Origin: Melitaea cinxia
Lineage: Eukaryota; Arthropoda; Insecta; Lepidoptera; Nymphalidae
DNA length: 64,000 bases
Direction of reading: 5' to 3'
Assembly (NCBI RefSeq): GCF_905220565.1
Contig: NC_059401.1
Location: 3,063,001 to 3,127,000 of the forward strand
The position numbers were made by a program, and so were the translations under genes. Below, in pieces: positions 55,975 through 64,000 of the stretch; position 1 is the stretch's first letter; the number at the start of each line of letters is the position of its first letter. Under the pieces are notes generated by a model. It was not told the origin of the DNA. It did no database searches and saw only the letters and a program-made list of their open reading frames with translations.

Positions 55975-58070
55975 AACTAGCTGTGCCCGCGGCTTCGCCC
56001 GCGTTGAAATCAGTTTGTCACAAAGTTTTCCCGGCAAACTTCCAGTGAAACTCTCATCAAAATCGGCTTTGCCGTTCCGTAAACCTTCCTCTTGAAGCCC
56101 TCTCTCCATTTGTGAAACCGCATGAAAATCCGTTAAGTAGATTTTGAGGGAATCGGTCACATACGCTTTTGGGAACTTTGTTTTATAATACACTAACTGT
56201 TGCCCGCGACTACGTCCGCGTAGTTATGAAGATATGCATTACTATTAAGATGCTTAACGCAAATTATTTATTTTATTTCAGTCACTTGAAATGCTTATCA
56301 GTCTGAGTAACTTTTTTAAAGGCACAATTTAGTATAATTTAATAGTTATTTTTATAAAACCTCTCTATACACCACATTTTTAGTTTTATTTTCAGGCTGC
56401 AGTATGAATAGCCTATCAGGCGAACTTGTTGCTACTGTATATGTTTCATACAAACTATCAACCCCAATTAAACCCCCTTAGCGATGGAATATCGCAAAAT
56501 TCGTTCTTAGCGGACGTCTACTAACTATAATCTACCTCCCTGCCAAATTTCATCTTTGTCCATCTTGGATGGATGGACCATCCAGCGGTTTTTGAGTTCT
56601 CGTGATGTCAATCAGTGACCTTTCTCTTTTATATATATAGATTACGATGTATTATTTGGACACTTCCTCGCCATCTATAGAGCATACATTTTAAATTTCA
56701 AGTCTCTTACCTTAATAACATATGACTTTCATATAAACTTCCAACCCCCGTTTTATCCCCTTATGGATCGAGTTTCGTAAAATCCGTTCTCAGCGGATGT
56801 TTACGCCTTATAAGGAACCTATCTGCAAAATTTCGAGTTTGTAGCTGTTATAGTTTCAGAGATTTCGTGATGAGTGAGTCAACCTACCATACCCCATTTT
56901 AACCCCAAAAGGGAGTTGATTTCTAAAGATACATTATTTGAACACTTCTCAACATCTATAGAGCATACATTTTAAATTTCAAGTCTCTTACTTCAAAAAC
57001 ATAGGACTTTCATACAAACTTCCAACCCCCGTTTTATCACCTTAGGGGTCGAGTTTCATAAAATTCGTTCTTAGCGGATACTTACGTCTTATAAGGAGCC
57101 TACCTGCCAAATTTCAAGTTTGTAGGTGTTATAGTTTGGAGATTTCGTGAAGAGTGAATGACCTTTCACTTTAATATATATATGTATAGAAGATATATAC
57201 ATATAGATTACGATGCATTATTTGGACATCTTCTCACCATCTATAGAGCATACATTTTAAATTTCAAGTCTCTTACTTCAAAAACATGGGACTTTCACAC
57301 AAAACTTCCAACCCCCCTTTTACCCCCTTAGGGGTCCAATTTTGTAAAATCCGTTCTTAGCAGATGTCTACGCCTTATAAGGAGCCATCCTGCCAAATTT
57401 TAAGTTTTTAGGTGTTATAGTTTCGGAGATTTCGTGATGAGTGAGTCAACCTACCATCCCCCGTTTTAACCCCAAAAGGGTATTGATTTCTAAAGATACA
57501 TTATTTAGACACCTTCTCGCTATCTATAGAGTATACATTTTAAATTTCAAGTCTCTTACTTCTAAAACATAGGATTTTCATACAAACTTTCAACCCCCGT
57601 TTTACCCCCTTAGGGGTCGAGTTTCGTAAAATTCATTCTTAGCGGTAGTTTACGCCCTATAAGGAGCCTACTTGCTAAATTTCAAGTTTGTAGGTGTTAT
57701 AGTTTCGGAGATTTCGTGATCAGTGAGTCAACCTACCATCCCCCGTTTTAACCCCAAAAAGGAGTTGATTTCTAAGGATACATTATTTGGACACCTTTTC
57801 ACCATCTATAAAGCTTACATTTTGAATTTCAAGTCTCTTACTTCAAAAACATAGGACTTTCATACAAACTTCCAACCCCCGTTTTACCCCCTTAGGGGTC
57901 GAGTTTTGTAAAATCCGTTCTTAGCGGATGCCTACGTCTTATAAGGAGCCTACTTGCCAAATTTCAAGTTTGTACGTGTTATAGTTTCGGAGATTTCGTG
58001 ATGAGTGAGTGACCTTTCGCTTTTATATATATTATTATAGATTATAGATTATAGATGTAGGGTTACAAAA
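55975..58070 (+). repeat. Tandem array of about 282-bp units
   Basis: A leading piece ('actagctgtgcccgcggctt') is followed by five units marked by an 'attatttgg'-type motif near 56649, 56931, 57213, 57498 and 57779. Shared blocks are 'catacattttaaatttcaag', 'ttaggggtcgagttt' and 'ggtgttatagtttcggagat'. Units differ by scattered substitutions. Non-coding. Confidence 0.8.
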
Positions 58071-58243
58071 TTATTCAATCGGGTTAGTAAATAGCGTTTT
58101 TAGTAGGTAAGAGCTTTATTTTAAAAATCAAAATAAAACAATAAATTTAGATGCCAATAATTCTAATCATTCATATCTGATTAATACCCACCACGATCAT
58201 GTCAACAGATGTCGTTTTTTTTTATCAAAGTTCTTAATCACTT

Positions 58244-58656
58244 TGTAGCCGACTTCAAAAAAGGAGGCTCTCAACTCGACTGTATTTTTTTATGTATGTT
58301 ACTTCAGATCTTTTTACTGGGTGGACCGATTTCGATCATTCTTTTTTTTTAGTCGAAAGGTAGTGGTTGATATGTGGTCCTATTTAAGTATAATCGAGAT
58401 CTGGTCACTTTTAGAGTTATATCTAATAATACGTATTTAACTATACCATTTTTTCGTCGACCTACGTTGTATTATATTCCATGACTTTTTTTTGGGTGAT
58501 CAATTTTGATTATTCTTGTATTATACAAAAGCTACGATGCTTGTCTTGCAGTTTTTATTTAAATTTGATCTAGATTTGATGACTACTTTTTAAGTTTTAC
58601 GTTGTATTACTTGTTGATGTAATCAAAGTTGGTTTTTTTTTTGTTTGCGAGCAAAC
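58244..58656 (+). repeat. 'ccgacttc' dispersed repeat
   Basis: Starts 'gtagccgacttcaaaaaagg' and ends 'ttttgtttgcgagcaaacag'. About 410 bp. Confidence 0.6.
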
Positions 58657-59269
58657 AGAACTATCGACAAAATGATGGGACAAACGATAGGAGTGGTGTA
58701 GTCTTTCCGAAGAACAAAAATGTTTATAGCTAATAGTCTTACTTCAATTTATCAATTTCAAACTGAATTTATTGTTCAAGGGGTGTGGCTAGGCAAGCTG
58801 TCAATATTTTTGAACCGGACTATAATCCTTTAAAATAATAATTTAATCAGACCAGAGTTTTCATCTATCAATCTGGGAACCACGGTCTTATACACAGGTC
58901 GAATAACTACAGTAGTGGGGTACGTCGGCTTAATGGTTGCGCTTTTCTTTTTAATTTACGGCTGCCAGAGGCATGATGATCGATGAGTGTGCTGTGCAAC
59001 GACGACAGATAACTAATTACAATTAAAAGTCACTCAATATAACCAATTCACTCAAAAAGCCATTAAGCAAGGGACTGAACTTAAAAAAATTATTTAAGCT
59101 GTTTATTCTAATTTTATTAGGAGCGGATATTATAAAATCTATTTCCATGTGAAAAATCACTCTTTACTACCTTTATTTAAATCTCCCATTAATTGTTACA
59201 AAATGCTTACTTATTTTAAATACAGATATTAGGTTTATAAATATAATTAGACAATAATTGTAAAAATAT
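58657..59269. other. Intergenic, nothing recognised
   Basis: AT-rich, no ORF of note and no repeat family identified. Confidence 0.35.
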
Positions 59270-59277
59270 ATTTACAC

Positions 59278-59840
59278 TAGGGATGAAACGGATATCCGGT
59301 AACTATCCGGTATTTGGCCTATCCGGCCTTGTTTTCAGTATCCGGCCGGATACCGGATATTAATTCAGTATCATCATCATTGGCCTTAGTCCGTCTATTG
59401 CAGACGATTTAGACAGTGTCCGACAGACACTGTGTCGCCTAGGACACTCTTCGGGAAAACGCAGAGTTGCCTAAGCTCTGCGCCACCCTCTCGACCTCAC
59501 TGGCTAGGACCACAGGAACGACGAGTCGATACCTGTGGAGCCAGTTCGGCTGCAGGAGTCTTTCGCATTTTAGAGCTATGCCACGAATGTTTGATGGAGA
59601 CCCCATTTCGGGTTTCAAATGAAGTTTTCCTTCTCCAGGACCCTGATGATTTTGAGCCAGGTTTATCCCTCAGTCGCCTTTTACGACGCCCATAGGAAGA
59701 AAGGCAAGTGTGTGTGCGATACACCAAACAGCTAAGTTCCGCCGGATATCCGGCGGCTGGATATTCGGCAATTCGACCACATGGTTGGTCGAATATCCGG
59801 TATCCGGTATCCGGCCAAACTGTTATCCGTTTCATCACTG
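59278..59840. mobile_element. Non-autonomous hAT-type DNA transposon
   Basis: Flanked by the exact 8-bp repeat 'atttacac' (59270-59277 and 59841-59848), the target duplication length of hAT elements. The ends are inverted repeats, 'agggatgaaacggata' on the left and 'tatccgtttcatcactg' on the right, with one or two mismatches. Next to each end are many copies of 'tatccgg'/'ccggata'. The middle (about 59364-59705) is a different, less AT-rich sequence ('ggccttagtccgtctattgc'), with no transposase motif. Confidence 0.85.
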
Positions 59841-59848
59841 ATTTACAC

Positions 59849-61490
59849 ATCACATATGGTGAGCGAACTACAGCTTATTTAGTGCCTAGACTAATAACCA
59901 TCAAATTGATTGAAAGTATTACACCAATGAATTTAACAAATAAACTTAAAAATTACTTTCTTGATACTATTGTGACTTGATATATTTGATTGTGTGCATC
60001 TTTTTATTTGTGTTTTCAGTCCTAGCTTGCTTCTAATAGGAGGGTAGGTAAATATGTGATTATTTTATATTTTTTGTTTCATTGGTTATTACTAAATAGC
60101 ATTGTCATAAACCTGCATGGTTTTTTAATGCTAATTAGAATAAATATGTACATTATTGTTTATTTGATAAATAAATTAAAAAAATTCCTCAATATTGTCT
60201 AGTCGTGGGTCGTAACGTCTTTTATGTGTAATCGGTTATACGTAGTTTCGTGGATACACGTAACTAATTTCGAAACTGCTTATTTTTTGTAACTAGTTAT
60301 TTTTGTATACAGCATCAGTTACTACGTTATATTACTTTTGTTTGTATTATGGTTATGAAGTAGTTATATGTTATAACTTGTAACACATACGAATCCCGTT
60401 ACGTACGTTAATATTGATGGATAGTATAATCAAATTAACTTCCCTTCATACTTTATCCAGCTTAAGGACTGGCTGCAAAACATGTTAATTACTTTTTTGA
60501 TTATTGTATAGACATATATAGTTACTGAATTCGATTACGTTAAATATCGCCCAACGCTATTGTTAATTGATATTACTGTCATAGTTCTCGCCTACATTAT
60601 CGTAATTCAAAAATAGTCTTACAAACTAACGCCATATCTTCTACGAGGAGGGTGAGTTCGGGGTGATATATTAATGTGTCGAAAATAGATGGCAGTAGCA
60701 GCAGTAGAGTCAAGAATTTTTGCAAATATAATTAATTTAAATAATCATTCAAACATGTTTTGTATGATTCATAGGTATAAAAAGATATATTATAAAGTAT
60801 AAATTTATTTTATCTCCAATATTTTTCGCCGTGGCAATTATTATTGAGGCCCATCGTTCGTTAGTCGGCCATATTTGAATTTTGAATTACTCCTCGTTTT
60901 ACCGAGAGGTTCCAACGATGGCCTTTTGGATGGCGATGGCCTATGCCCTTTGGTGGCGTTCATTAATTAGTAGTTACCTAGATACAGTAGTTAAGGCTTG
61001 AGGTTTTATACATGATCAACAAAAATTCAAATAAAACATGCCACTTATACAAACTACTAGTTACGCCTCGCGATCTCAGCTACATAATTTCAGACCGTGA
61101 GAATGTCGGGATATTAAGTAGGGGGTGTCCGGGACGCTTGCCCAGGTAGGAGAGATGCTCCAGTCTGATTATATCATTTAAATATTTGCTCTATTTAGTT
61201 TGCTGAATGTCTAGCAAGAAAAAAAGATTTTTAATATTTTAACATTTTCCCGACAAATATAAAGATAAGCAATAAGTTTCTAATCATTTAGGTTAATAAA
61301 ATAATATAGTTTTAGGATCGCAGTGTGATTCAATATTAAGTATGATTTCACATTTTTCTGTAATCACGTGCTAAAGTGAGGAAGGCTAAGTTAGGGAGAC
61401 TTGAACCATGATTGGTGCGAGAGACATGATCAGTGGTTTAACATCCCCTCGGATAAGTTTTACAGAAAGTTTATTATTATATTATATATC
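59849..61490. other. Intergenic, nothing recognised
   Basis: AT-rich sequence with only short chance frames. A GC-richer patch near 60830-60965 has no clear coding potential. No repeat family assigned. Confidence 0.35.
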
Positions 61491-61560
61491 ATAACTAGCT
61501 GAGTCTGCGACTTTGTCTGCATGGAATTAAAAAAAAATTGTTCAGTTCAGTAATAGAAAC
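61491..61560 (+). repeat. Fragment of the 'cttcgtccgcgtgg' repeat
   Basis: 'aactagctgagtctgcgact' followed by 'ttgtctgcatggaatt' matches the start of 54128-54440. Confidence 0.5.
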
Positions 61561-61575
61561 TTCGTAAATAATGTA

Positions 61576-62242
61576 TTATTTTAGATTAAACTCGATTACC
61601 GTGAAAAAAATTAAGTTAATCTTGCTCTCATTATTTCTCGCTTTCTCGCTCGTTATAATTATCCTAGATAAGGCGTCTGCCACCACATTATCTCTACCAC
61701 TAACATACTCTACTTTAAAGTCATACTCCTCTAATAAAAGTCTAAACTTTGTCAAACGACTAGATAGATTAGTCATATTAAATAAGTATAACAACGGTTT
61801 GTGATCGGTTCGAATAACAAAACTTTTGCCACACAAATAAGGTCTAAAATATTTAATCGACCATACAATGGCTAATAGCTCCTTTTCAATTGTCGCATAG
61901 TTCAATTTAGCTTTATTCAAACCCCGACTCGCGAATGCAATCGGTTTCTCGTTACCATTGTATAGTACGCTCCCTATAGCAAAACCTGAACTATCAGTTT
62001 GTAAAATAAATTCGTTTTTTTGATGAAAAAATCTGGATAATCCAATACAAGTGGATTAGAAAGTAATTTTTAAGGCGCTCAAACGTGTTGTTACATTTCG
62101 GTGTCCATTCGAATTTAACATTTTTTTGACATAATTTATTTAATGGTAAAACTATTTCACCAAAGTTACGAATAAATTTACGGTAATAATTACTAAATGC
62201 AATGTATGGAATTGAACTATGGGGATCGGCCAGCAACTCCAA
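61576..62242 (-). pseudogene. Ty3/gypsy-like retrotransposon fragment (RT end and RNase H)
   Basis: The minus strand reads first the RT thumb part (61994-62242; N-Y-Y-R-K-F-I-R-N-F, F-E-W-T). A frame change follows, then RNase H (61576-61920) with Y-A-T-I-E-K-E-L-L-A-I-V-W, T-D-H-K-P-L and V-A-D-A-L-S-R. It is a different lineage from the element at 12952-16928. Gag, protease, integrase and LTRs are absent, and the frame is broken between 61920 and 61994. Confidence 0.8.
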
Positions 62243-62486
62243 TATTGAGATTCTTCAACGGTTTCAAAATAAAGCCTTAAAAACTTTAATTAATGCTCCC
62301 TGGTTTACCCAAAATAAAGAAATACACAGATACTTGGAAATACCCACAATCGAGGAGGAGATTGATATTTTCTGTAAAGCGTACAAATATAAATTAGACC
62401 GGCACGAAAACCAACTGGCTAGAACTCTAATGGATACTGATAATAGTATATTTCGACTTAAGAGATCAAGACTAGTTTCCATTTGA
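62202..62486 (+). pseudogene. Jockey-like LINE reverse transcriptase C-terminal fragment
   Basis: 94 codons beginning Y-G-I-E-L-W-G-S-A-S-N-S-N-I-E, then Q-R-F-Q-N-K-A-L and N-A-P-W-F, typical of the region after the RT core in Jockey-clade proteins. It has no upstream RT domain and abuts the oppositely oriented gypsy fragment. Confidence 0.8.
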
Positions 62487-63027
62487 AGTTAAATTAATGA
62501 GGGATGTGCTGATTCCGAAAAGTCCAAGAAAAAGTTCAACAAATTTAATTAAAGCTAAGGGGCTGATTGTAAATAGATGGAAGGTTAAAAAAAAATCTGT
62601 GCTCTTAAAAAAGCATCTAATACAAATGGCGTCGCAAGTGACATGGACACATAGACACGGGATTTGATACATAAATTACTAACAGAAAACGAAAAACATG
62701 CGAGCTTGTGGGATCCATACAGTGAAACTTATAAAAACAAAATCCTTAGAGATAACGCATATGTAGACATCACAGATTAAGTATTAGTTACTACGTAAGT
62801 AGACATTGAAAATGATAAATTTAATTTAATTTCCCACTCCTGTTAAAAAGCACGGAATTTATAGCAAATGTAAGCCAGCCTTATCATCGCAAATCGCGGA
62901 TCGCAATCGCAGTCAGCTCGAAGTTCCATTGAGTGTCGTGCGGGTTTTGAACAAAAATTTTACCCTCTTGTTTCGCATTTGTTGTTATTATTTTATTTGT
63001 ACTTTTGAAGGTGTGAAGGACGTTTTG
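62487..63027. other. LINE 3' remnant and unassigned DNA
   Basis: The first 300 bp probably continue the Jockey-like fragment's downstream sequence; no poly(A) end was identified. The remainder leads into the satellite. Confidence 0.35.
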
Positions 63028-63225
63028 AATAACGATAGCGCCTGGGGCCGTGAAAATAACGATAGCGCCTGGGGCCGTGAAAATAACGATAGCGCCTGGG
63101 GCCGTGAAAATAACGATAGCACCTGGGACCATGACAATAACGATAGCGCCTGGGGCCGTGAAAATAACGATAGCGCCTGGGGACGTGAAAATAATGATAG
63201 CGCCTGGGGCCGTGAAAATAATGAT
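63028..63225. repeat. 27-bp satellite, about 7 copies
   Basis: Unit 'aataacgatagcgcctgggg' plus 'ccgtgaa'. The period is a multiple of three, so long open frames appear on both strands (e.g. repeated N-N-D-S-A-W-G-R-E); these are not taken as genes. Confidence 0.9.
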
Positions 63226-63945
63226 GCGCTATTTATAACGATGCGCTATTTATAACGATGTGCTATTTATAACGATGCGCTAATTATAACGATGCGCTAT
63301 TTATAACGATACGCTATTTATAACGATGCGCTATTTATAACGATAGCGCTATTTATAACGATGCGCTATTTATAACGATGCGCTATTTATAACGATGCGC
63401 TATTTATAACGATGCGCTATTTATAACGATGCGCTATTTATAACGATGCGCTATTTATAATGATAGCGCTATTTATAACGATGCGCTATTTATAACGATG
63501 CGCTATTTATAACGAAGCGCTATTTATAACGATGCGCTATTTATAACGATGCGCTATTTATAACGATGCGCTATTTATAACGATAGCGCTATTTATAACG
63601 ATGCGCTATTTATAACGATAGCGCTATTTATAACGATGCGCTATTTATATCGATGCGCTATTTATAACGATAGCGCTATTTATAACGATGCGCTATTTAT
63701 AACGATAGCGCTATTTATAACGATGCGCTATTTATAACGATGCGCTATTTATAACGAAGCGCTATTTATAACGATGCGCTATTTATAACGATGCGCTATT
63801 TATAACGAAGCGCTATTTATAACGATGCGCTATTTATAACGATGCCCTATTTATAACGATAGCGCTATTTATAACGATAGCGCTATTTATAACGATGCGC
63901 TATTTATAACGATGCGCTATTTATAACGATAGCGCTATTTATAAT
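63226..63945. repeat. 17/18-bp satellite, about 41 copies
   Basis: Main unit 'ataacgatgcgctattt' (17 bp), with interspersed 18-bp variants containing 'gatagcgctat', plus variants with 'gaagcgc' and 'gatgccc'. It shares 'ataacgatagcgc' with the 27-bp unit to its left. It ends about 55 bp before the window edge. Confidence 0.95.
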
Positions 63946-64000
63946 TTATTTATAACTTGTTCCTGGAGTACTCAGGGCGGATCGCCCGCGAGAAGCGTGG

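Noticed and set aside
59432..59853. ORFs inside the hAT-type element (87 and 118 codons)
   Set aside because: No transposase or zinc-finger motif; they are chance frames in the captured repeat.
62884..63255. Open frames of 62-108 codons with perfect 9-residue repeats on both strands
   Set aside because: They follow from a 27-bp satellite whose period is a multiple of three; several frames on both strands are open at once, so no repeat protein is claimed.
1..64000. CRISPR arrays, bacterial operons or horizontally transferred genes
   Set aside because: No spaced palindromic repeats with unique spacers, no intronless bacterial-type gene clusters, and composition is uniformly insect-like apart from the GC-rich gag leader.

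Overview
The window looks like nuclear DNA from a moth or butterfly (Lepidoptera). It is AT-rich and its genes have short exons with GT-AG introns. The dispersed repeats are of types I recognise as common in Lepidoptera: tRNA-headed SINEs ending in a 'cctatgcccagcagtggga'-type tail, 'cttcgtccgcgtgg' repeats, and a 'ccgacttcaaaaaa' ... 'ttgc[c/g][t/a]gcaaacacaa' repeat. No bacterial or organellar segment was seen. I had no database, so family names rest on motif recognition and species is not assigned.

Layout. (1) 1-8.6 kb: two exons of an acylphosphatase-like gene (-) separated by a 6.6 kb intron full of repeats, including an insertion made of 312-bp tandem units that carry a tRNA-like cloverleaf. 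(2) 8.6-17.7 kb: intergenic repeats and a 4-kb defective Ty3/gypsy-type LTR element (-) with both LTRs. (3) 17.9-24.1 kb: kinetochore gene nuf2 (-, 8 exons), divergently paired across about 500 bp with (4) 24.6-32.2 kb: a polypeptide GalNAc-transferase of the GALNT7 type (+, 6 exons). (5) 35.7-38.5 kb: three small genes on the minus strand that look like one transcription unit: CEBPZOS-like, then 10 nt later UQCC3-like, then TBCC, whose ATG overlaps the UQCC3 stop (ATGA). (6) 39.5-47.0 kb and 50.2-55.7 kb: two tandem paralogous secreted reeler/spondin/TSP1 genes (-), with identical intron phases. (7) 55.9-64 kb: gene-poor repeats: a 282-bp tandem array, a non-autonomous hAT element with perfect 8-bp target duplications, fragments of gypsy and Jockey-like retroelements, and a two-stage satellite (27-bp then 17/18-bp units) reaching the right edge.

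Function. The single-copy genes are housekeeping (spindle attachment, mucin-type O-glycosylation, mitochondrial membrane proteins, tubulin folding), and the spondin pair is extracellular matrix. The strongest candidate for something undescribed is the apparent CEBPZOS-UQCC3-TBCC polycistronic unit. Next are the tRNA-like tandem insertion with an inverted half-copy at its left end, and the acylphosphatase homologue that lacks the family's catalytic arginine. All exon models were spliced by hand and checked for reading-phase continuity; none has transcript support here.
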